This document shows, in pieces, positions 19,324 through 30,135 of a stretch of 64,000 bases of DNA (position 1 is the first letter of the stretch; each line of letters starts with the position of its first letter). Made by a program: the position numbers and the translations under genes. The notes beneath the pieces are model-generated. The model saw only the letters and a list, made by a program, of their open reading frames with translations. It had not been told where the DNA came from and made no database searches. Origin of the DNA: Ilumatobacteraceae bacterium. Lineage in GTDB: Bacteria > Actinomycetota > Acidimicrobiia > Acidimicrobiales > Ilumatobacteraceae. The stretch is from NCBI GenBank assembly GCA_024644465.1, contig JAHEKY010000001.1, forward strand, positions 48,637 to 112,636, given 5' to 3'.

Positions 19324-20421
19324 TCAGTCGCCGGACGACTCGGGCGGCCCATCGCTCAGTCGCATCGAGATGTCGTTCGCCATCAGGCGCCCGGCGGGCG
19401 ACAGCACGACGCGCTCGCTGCGCTCCGGATGCGGCTCGACCATTCCCTCGAGCAGTTCGAGCGTCTCCGGGGCGAACGCGGTGCGCTCGATGCCGTCGCG
19501 GGTACGCAGGATCAACTGCTGGCCTTCGAGGCGCCGGACCGTGGGTGTCAATGTCTCCGCGGCTGCCTCGACCGGCTCGCCGCGGCCGACGAGGTCGATG
19601 TACCGGTCCGGTGTGCGCACGTTCCACCAGCGCCGGCCGTCGGCGTGGGAATGGGCGGCACAACCGAAGCCCCGATAGTTCTGCTGGCGCCAGTAGAGGA
19701 AGTTGTGCACCGATTCGTGGCCGGGAATCGCCCAGTTCGACACCTCGTAGTTGGCGCGGCCTGCCCCGGTCAGCATCCGGTCGACGATCTCGTACTTGTC
19801 GGCCTGGTCGTCGTCGTCGGGATGCCGGTCGGGCTGCGCAGCGAGCGCCGTGCCGGCTTCGACGGTCAATCCGTATGCCGAGACGTGCGGCGGGTCGAAG
19901 GCGAGCGCCGCATCGACCGTCTCCGCCCAGTCGTCGACCGTCTCGCCGGATGCGCCGTAGATCAGGTCGAGATTGAACGTCGGCAGCCCGACGCTGCGGA
20001 CCGCTTCGACGGCGCGGGCGACGTTGTCACGGTCGTGGGTCCGCCCGAGCGCGGCGAGCACGTGCGCGGACATCGACTGCACCCCGACGCTGACACGGTT
20101 CACCCCGGCGTCGACGAACGTGTCCAGCATCGCCGCCGTCACGTCGTCGGGATTGCACTCGACGGTGACCTCCGCGGACACGGCGCGCGGGATCGACCCG
20201 ATCACCCGGGCCAGCGCGTCCGGTGGCACGAGCGTCGGCGTCCCCCCGCCGACGAAGATCGTGTCGGCCGTCGGCAGACCGGCATCGACGGCCATTGCGA
20301 TCTCGGTCCGCAGCGCGTCGAGGTACTCGGTGATCAGATGGTGGCGGTCGGTCCACGTCGCGAACGCGCAGTAGTCACATTTCGATGCACAGAAGGGGAT
20401 GTGGACGTACACGCCGAACAT
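19324..20421 (-). CDS. hemW: Radical SAM protein HemW (heme chaperone, coproporphyrinogen oxidase-like)
   Basis: A 365-residue radical SAM protein. The start MFGVYVHIPFCASKCDYC carries the CxxxCxxC cluster motif in the HIPFC context that marks HemW/HemN. TIFVGGGTPTLV is the SAM-binding glycine segment, and VSVGVQSM and DLIYG follow in the usual order. The C-terminal HemN-like domain is present. It was long annotated as oxygen-independent coproporphyrinogen III oxidase, but family work assigns heme-chaperone function to HemW. It is the last gene of the block containing dnaJ, rsmE and the BldD-like gene, which starts 28 bp before it. Confidence 0.92.
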   Translation of the reverse strand: MFGVYVHIPFCASKCDYCAFATWTDRHHLITEYLDALRTEIAMAVDAGLPTADTIFVGGGTPTLVPPDALARVIGSIPRAVSAEVTVECNPDDVTAAMLDTFVDAGVNRVSVGVQSMSAHVLAALGRTHDRDNVARAVEAVRSVGLPTFNLDLIYGASGETVDDWAETVDAALAFDPPHVSAYGLTVEAGTALAAQPDRHPDDDDQADKYEIVDRMLTGAGRANYEVSNWAIPGHESVHNFLYWRQQNYRGFGCAAHSHADGRRWWNVRTPDRYIDLVGRGEPVEAAAETLTPTVRRLEGQQLILRTRDGIERTAFAPETLELLEGMVEPHPERSERVVLSPAGRLMANDISMRLSDGPPESSGD

Positions 20422-20449
20422 GCGTGCCCCAGTCTGGCGGTGATCGGGG

Positions 20450-20959
20450 TCAGAGCGGCTTGAAGAGCAGGTCGAGTGCCGCCAGCCGGTCGGCGACCTG
20501 GTCGACCGGGACGTCGAGCATCGCGGCGATCGCGCGTGTGTCGTCGCCGCGCACCGTGATCACCCGGCCGTTGAAGTCCTGCCGTTGCACCTGGATCAGG
20601 CGCAGGTAGCGGGCGAGCATCTCGAACGGCGACCCGCTGAGCTGCACCAGCTTCGACACGTCGATCGCCAGCTTCTTGTTGATCGGCGAATCGATCGCCG
20701 CGGCCTCCGACCCCGTGATCTCACGCGGGAGCAGCTGCTCGATCGGGACGTTGTAGAACTGCGCCAGGCGGTCGAGTCGCGGCACCGAGAGCGCCCGCTC
20801 GCCCCGCTCGTACGCACCGAGGACCGACGCCTTGAACTCCTGGCTCGACTGTGCTTCCACTTCCTGGAGCGACAACCGCTTCTGCTTCCGAATGACCCGC
20901 AGGCGTTCGCCGACTTGTTGGCTGTACGCCGACGGCGCATCTCCGTCGAATGTGACCAT
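20450..20959 (-). CDS. bldD: BldD-like HTH regulator, probable c-di-GMP sensor
   Basis: A 169-residue protein. I choose the ATG at 20959 (MVTFDGDAPSAYSQQ), which has GAGGCGG just upstream. The N-terminal XRE-type helix-turn-helix (about 12-75: QVGERLRVIRKQKRLSLQEV, SVLGAYERGERALSVPRLDR) matches BldD, the master regulator of actinobacterial development. The C-terminal domain (about 95-169) contains RQD (126-128), eight residues, then RGDD (137-140). Streptomyces BldD binds c-di-GMP through RGD-x8-RQDD, with the same charged positions and spacing but G and Q exchanged. The 57 bp before the start hold an inverted repeat that may be its operator. Orthology is likely, and ligand binding is inferred. 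Confidence 0.85.
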   Translation of the reverse strand: MVTFDGDAPSAYSQQVGERLRVIRKQKRLSLQEVEAQSSQEFKASVLGAYERGERALSVPRLDRLAQFYNVPIEQLLPREITGSEAAAIDSPINKKLAIDVSKLVQLSGSPFEMLARYLRLIQVQRQDFNGRVITVRGDDTRAIAAMLDVPVDQVADRLAALDLLFKPL

Positions 20960-21015
20960 GATGATTCCGCCTCGGAATTCCCATCGGTTGCCGCCACCCT
21001 CTAGCAGCACGATTG

Positions 21016-21035
21016 TTAGGGCATGCCCAACCTAA
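21016..21035. promoter_or_regulatory. Inverted repeat TTAGG-N10-CCTAA upstream of bldD-like gene
   Basis: TTAGGGCATGCCCAACCTAA contains the inverted pair TTAGG/CCTAA around a GGGCATGCCC decamer palindrome. It lies over the rsmE stop codon and 57 bp before the BldD-like start. BldD proteins autoregulate in Streptomyces, so this is a candidate operator, although it does not match the published BldD box by eye. Confidence 0.35.
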
Positions 21036-21748
21036 TGCATCTCAGAGTGCGAACCAAGCATTCCGTGACGGGCGGCTACGCACAGTGTGATTACCACTAA
21101 ACCGGCGGTCTCCACACGCAGGACGTTTGGCCCGAGGCCGACTCGATCACGTGCCGATCGCAGTTCGTGATCGCTCCACCCGCCCTCCGGGCCGACCGCG
21201 ACGAGGGCGTCGGTCGGGCGAATTTCGCGCCCGCCCGGTTCGACGACCGTGGCGTCCGGGAGCACCTCGGCCGCCGGAACCGGCGCAGCGAGTTCGACGC
21301 GCCACACGCGGCGGCTCTGCCGTGCGGCTTCGTCGGCGACGCGCTGCAGGCGCGCCAACTGGCGGTCGACGCGGTCTCGCTTCCACCGCACGACGGAGCG
21401 TTCCGCGTGCACCAGGGCGATCCGGTCGACGCCGATCTCGGTCGCTTTCTGGACCAGCCAGTCGAGCCGGTCGCCCTTGGGGATCGCCGTTGCCAGCGTC
21501 AGCGGCTCGTGGCGGCGCGGTTCGAACACGGCCTCGCCGCTCGTTTCGAGGCGCACCCCGGCGCCGGTACCGACGACGGTCGTCGGCTGCCAACTCCCTC
21601 GACCATCGCTGATCGAGACGACCTCGCCGTCACGCAGTCGCAGCACGCGCGTGAGGTGATGCTCGGCGTCGGGCGGCAGGTCGACCGCACCGCCCGTACC
21701 GACGTCGTCGACGAAGACGTGTGCGGCAGCGTCCCGGCGAGTGGTCAC
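21032..21748 (-). CDS. rsmE: 16S rRNA (uracil-1498-N3)-methyltransferase
   Basis: A 238-residue SPOUT methyltransferase that methylates U1498 of 16S rRNA. The N-terminal PUA-like part starts [16 protein letters not shown] and includes [13 protein letters not shown]. The SPOUT domain shows [20 protein letters not shown] and the family signature [14 protein letters not shown], with the knot-forming end [14 protein letters not shown]. It starts at GTG 21748, overlapping the dnaJ stop by 4 bp (GTGA). The dnaJ-rsmE order is conserved in many bacteria. Confidence 0.93.
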   Translation of the reverse strand: MTTRRDAAAHVFVDDVGTGGAVDLPPDAEHHLTRVLRLRDGEVVSISDGRGSWQPTTVVGTGAGVRLETSGEAVFEPRRHEPLTLATAIPKGDRLDWLVQKATEIGVDRIALVHAERSVVRWKRDRVDRQLARLQRVADEAARQSRRVWRVELAAPVPAAEVLPDATVVEPGGREIRPTDALVAVGPEGGWSDHELRSARDRVGLGPNVLRVETAGLVVITLCVAARHGMLGSHSEMH

Positions 21749-22896
21749 GAGAACGCGGACTTGATGCGGGAGAACAGGCCTTCCTTGCCGTTGCCCACCG
21801 CCTCGCCGCGCCCCGCCGCGTAGGCGGTCAGCAGATCGACCTCGTCGTCGGTCAGTTTCGTCGGCACGTCGACCCGCACGCGGGCGATCAGGTCCCCGCG
21901 GCCGCGACCCTGCAGGTGCGGCACGCCGCGGCCGCGTAGGACGAACTCGCGTCCCGGTTGCGTGCCGGGGGCGACGACGAGATCCTCCTCACCGTCGAGC
22001 GTCTCGAGTTTCAGCGACGTGCCGAGCGCGGCCTGCGCGATCGAGACACCGACGTCGGTGACGAGATCGTTGCCCTCCCGGACGTAGCGGTCGTGGGGAG
22101 CGACGCGGAGATGGACGTAGAGGTCGCCGTTGCGGCCGCCGCGGGGCCCGGCCGCACCACGCCCGGTGAGCCGCAGCGTCGACCCGGTGTCGACGCCCGC
22201 GGGCACGTCGACCTGGTAGCTCTTGTCGACCGTGACGCGACCCTGCCCGCGGCACTCCTTGCACGGTGTCGCGACGACCTCGCCCATGCCGCCACAGCGC
22301 CCGCACGGGCTCGCGGTGACCATCTGGCCGAGCAGGCTCTGGCGAACCCGCTGGATCTGGCCGGACCCGCCGCAATCACCGCAGGAGACCGGCTTCGTGC
22401 CCTCGCCTGCACCGGTACCGTCGCACTCCTCGCAGCGGACGGGCAGCTTCAGTTCGACGGTGACCTGGTCACCGAACACCGCCTGCTCGAGCGTGAGATC
22501 GGCGACGACTTCGAGGTCCTGCCCGCGCGGCGGCCCGCTGGGACCACGCGTCCGTCCTCCACCGCCGGCACCGAACGGGTTGCCGCCCCCGCCACCGAAG
22601 AACGCGTCGAAGATGTCGCCGAGGCCGCCGCCGAACAGATCCTCGGCCGACTGACCGCCACCGGCGCCGCCGGCGCCACCGACGCCCGCCTCGCCGAACC
22701 GGTCGTATCGCTTCCGGAGGTCGTCGTCGGAGAGCACCTGATACGCGCGGGCGACCTCCTTGAACTTCGCCTCGGCTGCGGCGTCGTCGGGGTTCGCGTC
22801 GGGGTGCAGTTCCCGCGCCCGCTGCCGGTAGGCCCGCTTGATCTCGTCGGCGGTCGCGCCTCGCGAGACGCCGAGCAGTTCGTAGAAGTCAGCCAT
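21745..22896 (-). CDS. dnaJ: Chaperone DnaJ (Hsp40)
   Basis: A 383-residue type I Hsp40. The J domain (1-65) has [20 protein letters not shown] and the HPD motif in [13 protein letters not shown]-rich region follows (about 72-125). The zinc domain has four CxxCxGxG-type repeats ([32 protein letters not shown]). The C-terminal substrate domains end near residue 350. It stimulates DnaK ATPase and delivers unfolded clients. It lies 33 bp after hrcA. No dnaK is in the window, so this is the second, HrcA-linked dnaJ arrangement common in actinobacteria. Confidence 0.96.
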   Translation of the reverse strand: MADFYELLGVSRGATADEIKRAYRQRARELHPDANPDDAAAEAKFKEVARAYQVLSDDDLRKRYDRFGEAGVGGAGGAGGGQSAEDLFGGGLGDIFDAFFGGGGGNPFGAGGGGRTRGPSGPPRGQDLEVVADLTLEQAVFGDQVTVELKLPVRCEECDGTGAGEGTKPVSCGDCGGSGQIQRVRQSLLGQMVTASPCGRCGGMGEVVATPCKECRGQGRVTVDKSYQVDVPAGVDTGSTLRLTGRGAAGPRGGRNGDLYVHLRVAPHDRYVREGNDLVTDVGVSIAQAALGTSLKLETLDGEEDLVVAPGTQPGREFVLRGRGVPHLQGRGRGDLIARVRVDVPTKLTDDEVDLLTAYAAGRGEAVGNGKEGLFSRIKSAFS

Positions 22897-22929
22897 GACG
22901 GCCTCCAGGATGCCGGAAAAACATCCGGT

Positions 22930-23925
22930 TCAGCCCTCTTCGATGCGGTGACCGAGCTGCTCGCTGACCACGTCGACGGTGGCGAGCGCCTGGGGGTAGT
23001 TCATCCTCGTCGGCCCGAGGACACCGACGCTGCCGACGTGCTCGCCCTCGACGACGACCGGTGCCACGACGATCGAACAGGCCGACAACGGCTCGACACC
23101 GTGTTCGAGGCCGATCGCCACGGACATGCCTCGGCCGACGATGTCGCTGACCAGGGTGACGACGACGAACTGCTGCTCGAGCGTGTGGAGCACCGAGCGC
23201 ACGATGTCGACCGCGTCGAAGGCGTCGGCGACCGCCGAGACGCCACCGGTGTAGACGTGGTCCGACGAACCCATGTCGCCGAGCTCGCGCAGCGACGCCG
23301 AGCAGAGCCGGTCGACCGCCACGTCGCCCGTCGGACTCGCCGTCGGGACGGCACCGAGCACCGTGCCGTTGAGGGCGCTCGACAGATGAGCGCTCGCGGC
23401 GGAGAGCTTGAGGTCGTCGTCTCCCTCGACGAGGTCGATGCCGACGTTCTCCACCGAGCCGTTCGCGAAGACGACGACGACGGTCGCCGCGCTCGGCGAG
23501 AGCGAGACGATCTGCACGCTGCGGATCGGGATCGCTTCCGCCTTCGGGCCGACGACGAGCGATGCCTGGTTCGTCAGATCGGCGAGCAGGTTCGACGTCT
23601 GGTGCAGCAGCTCCTCGAGCCGGCCGTGCGCAGCGGAGAAGAACTCGCCGACCTGCTTGGCGGTCGCCAAGTCGACAGTGCGCGGGGCGGCCAGGTTGTC
23701 GACGAAGTACCGGTACCCCTTGTCGGTCGGGATCCGGCCGGCCGACGTGTGCGGCTGCACGAGGTAGCCCTCGCTCTCGAGCTGGGACATCTCGTTGCGG
23801 ACGGTCGCGGAGGACACGTTGATCGACGGCGCGCCGGCGACGTGGGTCGACCCCACCGGCTGTGCCGTCGCGATGTATTCCTGTACCACCGCGCTGAGAA
23901 TCGCTGTCTTGCGCTCGTCCAACAT
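22930..23925 (-). CDS. hrcA: Heat-inducible transcription repressor HrcA
   Basis: A 331-residue repressor. The winged helix-turn-helix (1-75) includes MLDERKTAILSAVVQEYIAT, VSSATVRNEMSQLESEGYL and HTSAGRIPTDKGYRYFVD, all family hallmarks. The GAF-like middle and C-terminal domain ends YPQALATVDVVSEQLGHRI. HrcA represses heat-shock genes by binding CIRCE (TTAGCACTC-N9-GAGTGCTAA). I see no CIRCE before hrcA or dnaJ here, so its targets are probably elsewhere (groESL). It follows the photolyase by 51 bp. Confidence 0.95.
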   Translation of the reverse strand: MLDERKTAILSAVVQEYIATAQPVGSTHVAGAPSINVSSATVRNEMSQLESEGYLVQPHTSAGRIPTDKGYRYFVDNLAAPRTVDLATAKQVGEFFSAAHGRLEELLHQTSNLLADLTNQASLVVGPKAEAIPIRSVQIVSLSPSAATVVVVFANGSVENVGIDLVEGDDDLKLSAASAHLSSALNGTVLGAVPTASPTGDVAVDRLCSASLRELGDMGSSDHVYTGGVSAVADAFDAVDIVRSVLHTLEQQFVVVTLVSDIVGRGMSVAIGLEHGVEPLSACSIVVAPVVVEGEHVGSVGVLGPTRMNYPQALATVDVVSEQLGHRIEEG

Positions 23926-23976
23926 CGGAAGATCAGCCTACTGACCGCCGATCCCACTGGTGAGACCGCGCGCCGG

Positions 23977-25335
23977 TCAGCCCGATGCTTTGAGCGTCGC
24001 GAGGCGACGCAGTGCTTCCTCGCGCTCGGCGCGGTGGTCGAGCATCGGCTCGCCGCGGTCCGGCGCCCATCGATCGACGTACTCCCCCGTCGGGTCGTAG
24101 CGTTCCTGCTGCGTCGTCGGGTTGAAGACGCGGAAGTACGGCGCGGCGTCGGTTCCTGTCCCAGCTGCCCACTGCCACCCGTGGTTGTTGGACGCGAGGT
24201 CGCCGTCGATCAGATGCTGCAGGAACCAGCGCGCGCCCCACTGCCAGGGCAGATGGAGGTCCTTCACCAGGAAGCTCGCGACGATCATCCGGACCCGGTT
24301 GTGCATCCAACCCGTCGCCAGGAGTTGGCGCATGCCGGCGTCGACGATGCCGAACCCGGTCGTGCCCTCCGCCCATCGGTCGAACCGCGCCTTCGCGGCG
24401 GCGTCGGTGTCGACCGGCATCGCATCGAACTTCGTGTCGAGGTTCCACCACGCGCTGCGCGGGTGCTCGCGCAGGACGTCGGCGTAGAAGTCGCGCCAGG
24501 CGAGCTCGCTCGCGAAGACGACCGCGCCGTCGTCCTTCGAGCCGGACAGGTCGAGGTCGGCGAGCAGCGTTCGCGGGTGGAGCGCGCCCCACTTGAGGTC
24601 TGCGGACAGCCTGCTCGTGCCGGCGAGCGCCGGGAGGTCGCGCAGGTCGTGGTAGGCCTCCACCCCGGACCGCAACGTCCCGTCCGCTGCTCCAGCGGCG
24701 TCGAGGAACTCGGTCCAGCGTCGATGCCCTGCCTCTTCGCCCACTGGAGGCGTCTCGAAGTCGGGCCGTTCGAAAATCGGCTCGGCGAGGTCGTCGAGGC
24801 TCGCAGCCGGCACCCAGCGGGCGTCGTCGCCCGGCTCGGGGTGCGGCGCATCGATGCCGGTCTGGCGCCAGACCTTCGAGAACGGTGTGAAGACGCGGTA
24901 GGGCGTGCCGTCACCCTTGCGCACCCCGCCGGGCGCGACGGCGTACGGCGACGCGACGCCGATGAGGTGCCGGCCCCCGTCGCGCAGGGCGGCGCTGACC
25001 TCCTCGTCGCGGGCCCGGCCGTACGGCGCGAAGTCCTTGCTGACGTACACCTCGTCGGCTCCCAGATCGGCGGCGAGCCGCGGGACGATCTCGGTCGGGT
25101 CGCCGCGACGGATCAGCAGGCGACTCTCGCTGCGGTCGCGGATCGATCGATCGAGCGCGGCCAGCGAGTCGTGGAGGTAGGCACGTCGCGGCGCACCGGC
25201 CGCGGCGAACGCCGGATCGACGACGAACAGCGGGACGACCTCGCGGCCGTCGGCCGTCGCGGCGAGCAGCGCGGGGAGGTCGGCGAGGCGCAGATCGCGC
25301 CGGAACCACATGATCGATCGGGACGGCTTCGTCAT
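23977..25335 (-). CDS. phr: Deoxyribodipyrimidine photolyase (cryptochrome/photolyase family)
   Basis: A 452-residue light-dependent DNA repair enzyme that splits UV-induced pyrimidine dimers. It starts at ATG 25335 (MTKPSRSIMWFRRDLRLADL), overlapping the upstream oxidase stop as ATGA. The N-terminal antenna-binding Rossmann domain covers about 1-130. The FAD-binding helical domain contains TSRLSADLKWGALHPRTL, ASELAWRDFYADVL, GIVDAGMRQLLATGWMHNR and NNHGWQWAAGTGTDAAPYF. It lies in an unusual insert between lepA and hrcA with an alditol oxidase and an MFS exporter. A cryptochrome-like role cannot be excluded but is less likely for this class I-type sequence. Confidence 0.93.
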   Translation of the reverse strand: MTKPSRSIMWFRRDLRLADLPALLAATADGREVVPLFVVDPAFAAAGAPRRAYLHDSLAALDRSIRDRSESRLLIRRGDPTEIVPRLAADLGADEVYVSKDFAPYGRARDEEVSAALRDGGRHLIGVASPYAVAPGGVRKGDGTPYRVFTPFSKVWRQTGIDAPHPEPGDDARWVPAASLDDLAEPIFERPDFETPPVGEEAGHRRWTEFLDAAGAADGTLRSGVEAYHDLRDLPALAGTSRLSADLKWGALHPRTLLADLDLSGSKDDGAVVFASELAWRDFYADVLREHPRSAWWNLDTKFDAMPVDTDAAAKARFDRWAEGTTGFGIVDAGMRQLLATGWMHNRVRMIVASFLVKDLHLPWQWGARWFLQHLIDGDLASNNHGWQWAAGTGTDAAPYFRVFNPTTQQERYDPTGEYVDRWAPDRGEPMLDHRAEREEALRRLATLKASG

Positions 25336-26612
25336 GGCCCACCATTGTCGCCGCCGATGCAGCGGCGCCACCAGTCGTTCACGAACACGCCGTGGGGATC
25401 GAACCGTCGCGCCAGCTCGACGAAGTCGTCGAGGCACTCGTAGGCGTCGGACGCGCTGAACGAGTCCGCGTGGAAGACCTTGCCCCAGTGCGGCCGCGGT
25501 GCGAACGGCCCGAGCGCTTCCTCGACGACGCGGACCGCCCGGTCGACCAGGTCGGCGTCGTTGACCCACGTGAAGTGGAATGCCGCCGAATCCCGGCGGT
25601 ACTGCGGGCTCAGCCACAGCTCGTCGGCGGCGACCGCGCGGATCTCACTCGTCAGCAGCGCATCGGCGAGATCCCCCGCAACGCCTCGCAGTGCGTCCAA
25701 CGCGGCCGGCCCGTCTGCGAGCGCGACGAAGAACTCGGACTGCTGCTCGTCCCCGACGCTCGGCGTCGACCCGATGCGGAAGTGCGGGAGACGGTCCGCC
25801 CACGAGCCGGGCACGCCGAGCTGCCGCGTGCACTGGTCGGCGGCTGCCCCGCGGATCGGATGGTGCGCAGTGGTGGCTGCGATCGCCTCGTGGAAGATCT
25901 GCCCGGGCCGGAGCGAGCGATCCCGGCCGTCGACGCGGCGCTTGATCCAGACTCGGGCGCCGTCACGGTCGTACGAGGTGAACACGCTGACTGAGTACGC
26001 CGCCCCGAGGATCGCCTCGAACGCGCTCGCGAGGACGTCGTGCGACAGGTGCTCGAACACGTGTTGTTCGATGTCGTAGTCGAAGACGACGTCGAGGCTG
26101 ACCCGGGTGACGATGCCGAGCGCCCCGAGCGACACGACCATCCCCTCGAAATCGATCGACGAGCGGTCGACGTGGACGATCTCGCCCGCGGTCGTGACGA
26201 ACTCGAGGCCCGCCACCGCCGTTGCGAGGCTGCCGTTGGCCACGCCCCCGCCGTGCGTGCCGGTCGCGATGGCGCCGGCGACGGAGATGTGCGGCAGCGA
26301 CGCCATGTTGCGCAGTGCGAGCCCGTGCGGTTCGAGCAGCCGGGCGACGTCACCGTACGTGGCCTGACCGCCGACGGTGACCGTGCCCGCGTCCTCGTCG
26401 AGGGTCATCTCCGTGTCGAACTCGTCGAGCGACACCAACTCGGCCGAGTCCGCGATGTCCGTGAACGAGTGCCGGCTGCCGATGGCCCGCAGGCTCGTCG
26501 CCTCGCGGGCGATCGCGGCGACGTCGTCGATCGTGTGCGGCCGGTGGATGCGGGCGGCCCGAAAGCGATGGCTGCCGCCCCAGTTCCACTCCCCTGGCTC
26601 GCGTTCGCTCAT
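25332..26612 (-). CDS. aldO: FAD-linked alditol (xylitol/sorbitol) oxidase
   Basis: A 426-residue flavoprotein very like Streptomyces AldO. I start at ATG 26612 (MSEREPGEWNWGGSH); the track's longer ORF reads through the MFS gene in another frame. The FAD-binding domain has IGSRHSFTDIA (His48 aligns with the covalent FAD-linking His) and NMASLPHISVAGAIATGTHG. The substrate domain has EIRAVAADELWLSP and PHWGKVF, aligning with the AldO catalytic Glu, Arg and Lys. It should oxidise the terminal alcohol of polyols with O2, giving H2O2. It is coupled to both neighbours by 4-bp overlaps. Confidence 0.88.
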   Translation of the reverse strand: MSEREPGEWNWGGSHRFRAARIHRPHTIDDVAAIAREATSLRAIGSRHSFTDIADSAELVSLDEFDTEMTLDEDAGTVTVGGQATYGDVARLLEPHGLALRNMASLPHISVAGAIATGTHGGGVANGSLATAVAGLEFVTTAGEIVHVDRSSIDFEGMVVSLGALGIVTRVSLDVVFDYDIEQHVFEHLSHDVLASAFEAILGAAYSVSVFTSYDRDGARVWIKRRVDGRDRSLRPGQIFHEAIAATTAHHPIRGAAADQCTRQLGVPGSWADRLPHFRIGSTPSVGDEQQSEFFVALADGPAALDALRGVAGDLADALLTSEIRAVAADELWLSPQYRRDSAAFHFTWVNDADLVDRAVRVVEEALGPFAPRPHWGKVFHADSFSASDAYECLDDFVELARRFDPHGVFVNDWWRRCIGGDNGGP

Positions 26613-27922
26613 CCGGCGGCCGGCCGTTCGACGAGCCGGCGCCCACCGGCGAACCAGAACACGTACACCCCGGCCACGCACAACAGCCCGATGACGCTGC
26701 CGTAGCCGAGGGCCCACTCCACGCTGACCGTGTCGGCGATCAACCCGGTGATCGGCCCGCCGATCGGCGTCGACCCGAGGAACGCGACGGCCTGCAGCGC
26801 CATCAATCGGCCGCGCATGTCCGGCGGGCTCTCCTGCTGGGCGATCGCGTTCGCGGACGTGATGAACGCGGCGGCGCCCGTGCCCAGCGGAATCGCCCAC
26901 AGGAACGCGACCCAGATGTTCGGCGACCAGGCGATGCCGAACCCCGCCACCGAGAGCAGGACGAGGTTGCCGACGTACCAGCGGAACGTGACGTGGCGCA
27001 GTCGCGCGGTGAGCAGCGCGCCCGTCAACGAGCCGACCGACATCACGCCCAGCACGTACCCGAATGCGTCGTCGCCGCCCCACGACTTCTCCGCGAGCTC
27101 CGGGAAGACGACCGACTGGTTGTAGGCGAACGTGCTGACGATCACCAGCGACACGAACAGCACGGCCATGTCGCGCCGGCCGGCCACGAACCGCAGCGCG
27201 TCCCGCACGGGCTGCCCGCCGCGTGGGCGGGGCGGCATCGGGTACATCTCCTCCGGCCGGATCGCCAGCAGGGAGACGATGATCGCGGCGAACGACACGC
27301 CGTTGAGCAGGAAGCACCAACCGGTACCGAACGCGGCGACCATGATCGCGCCGAGGGCCGGACCGAAGATTCGCGACGACGTCATGACGGCGGTGTTGAG
27401 CGACGTCGCGTTCGTGATCTCCGCCGGCTCGACCAGTTCGGTCACGAGGCTGCGGCGCGCCGGGTTGTCGAACGCGTTCGCCACGCCGAGCACCAGCGAC
27501 ATCACGTACACGAGCGGCAGGTTGATCAGCCCGCTGAGGTCGAGCACCCCGAGCGTGATCGCCTGGGCCGCCATCAGCGACTGCGTGACGATCGCCATCG
27601 TGCGCTTGTCCCGTGCATCGGCCACTGCCCCGGCCCACGCCCCGAGCAGCAGCATCGGGAGGAACTGGCAGGCCACGGTGTAGCCGACCGCGGACGACGT
27701 GCCGGTCAGGCGGTAGACGAGCAGCGACATCACCGTGAGCTGCATCCACGTCCCGATGTTCGAGACGAGCAGGCCGGTGAAGAACAGCCGGGCGTTGCGG
27801 TAACGCAGGGACCGGAACGTGGTGGATCCGATCCGCTGTCGCGGCGCCTGCAGATCGGTGCCGGCCGGTTCGGGCACGCGGCCGACGCCGGCCGGATCCG
27901 GCCGGGGATCGGTCTGCGTCAT
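26609..27922 (-). CDS. MFS transporter (EntS-like exporter)
   Basis: A 437-residue major facilitator protein with about 12 hydrophobic helices. The N-terminal tail (1-35) is polar. FRSLRYRNARLFFTGLLVSN and the loop GAVADARDKRTMAI (motif A-like) match the EntS/MFS_3 group, which exports siderophores or drugs. Other markers are NAFDNPARRSLVTELV and ANAIAQQESPPDMRGRLMAL. Start and end overlap or nearly abut neighbours: 13 bp after lepA, ATGA with the oxidase. Substrate unknown; a link to polyol metabolism is only contextual. Confidence 0.9.
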   Translation of the reverse strand: MTQTDPRPDPAGVGRVPEPAGTDLQAPRQRIGSTTFRSLRYRNARLFFTGLLVSNIGTWMQLTVMSLLVYRLTGTSSAVGYTVACQFLPMLLLGAWAGAVADARDKRTMAIVTQSLMAAQAITLGVLDLSGLINLPLVYVMSLVLGVANAFDNPARRSLVTELVEPAEITNATSLNTAVMTSSRIFGPALGAIMVAAFGTGWCFLLNGVSFAAIIVSLLAIRPEEMYPMPPRPRGGQPVRDALRFVAGRRDMAVLFVSLVIVSTFAYNQSVVFPELAEKSWGGDDAFGYVLGVMSVGSLTGALLTARLRHVTFRWYVGNLVLLSVAGFGIAWSPNIWVAFLWAIPLGTGAAAFITSANAIAQQESPPDMRGRLMALQAVAFLGSTPIGGPITGLIADTVSVEWALGYGSVIGLLCVAGVYVFWFAGGRRLVERPAAG

Positions 27923-27935
27923 CGGCCGGATCGGT

Positions 27936-29720
<1,785 letters not shown>

Positions 29721-29815
29721 GACCCGCCCAACGCTACCGGCGCCGCGTTCACGGGTGGTGGGGGTGAGTGTGGTGGTCGTTTGCCGAGGCCGCCGCTAGA
29801 GTTTCACGGCTGTTC

Positions 29816-29832
29816 CCAGCCCCTTCGGCTGG
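29816..29832 (+). promoter_or_regulatory. Leader hairpin of rpsT
   Basis: CCAGCC-CCTTC-GGCTGG forms a 6-bp GC hairpin 30 bp before the rpsT start. Ribosomal protein S20 is autoregulated in some bacteria, so a leader structure is conceivable. A short hairpin alone is weak evidence. Confidence 0.3.
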
Positions 29833-29862
29833 CGAGAATCGACGAAAGAAGCACCAGGCAAC

Positions 29863-30117
29863 ATGGCCAACATCAAGAGCCAGAAGAAGCGCATCCTCAC
29901 CAACGCCAAGGCGCACGAGCGCAACAAGGCGGTCCGCGCCGAGGTCAAGACCCGCGTCAAGGCCGCCACGGCGGCGGCCGGCACCGAGCAGGAGACCGAG
30001 GCGCTGCGGCTCGCGGTCAAGCGCATCGACAAGGCCGCCCAGAAGGGCGTCATGCACAAGAACGCTGCGGCCCGCAAGAAGAGCCGCCTGATGAAGCAGG
30101 TCAACGCGACCGACTGA
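29863..30117 (+). CDS. rpsT: 30S ribosomal protein S20
   Basis: An 84-residue, lysine/arginine-rich protein starting [20 protein letters not shown], the hallmark S20 N-terminus, and ending with the conserved [14 protein letters not shown]. It binds the 5' domain of 16S rRNA early in 30S assembly. The length is normal. It stands alone on the plus strand between divergent lepA and a clear terminator, and it faces holA. Confidence 0.98.
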   Translation: MANIKSQKKRILTNAKAHERNKAVRAEVKTRVKAATAAAGTEQETEALRLAVKRIDKAAQKGVMHKNAAARKKSRLMKQVNATD

Positions 30118-30135
30118 TCGAACCGATCCTGATGC

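Noticed and set aside
22897-22929. A CIRCE operator before dnaJ
   Set aside because: No TTAGCACTC/GAGTGCTAA pair exists in this 33-bp gap.
25332-27749. An 805-residue fusion suggested by the ORF track (MFS region plus oxidase)
   Set aside because: The N-terminal half is a frame-shifted reading of the MFS gene. The real oxidase starts at 26612.
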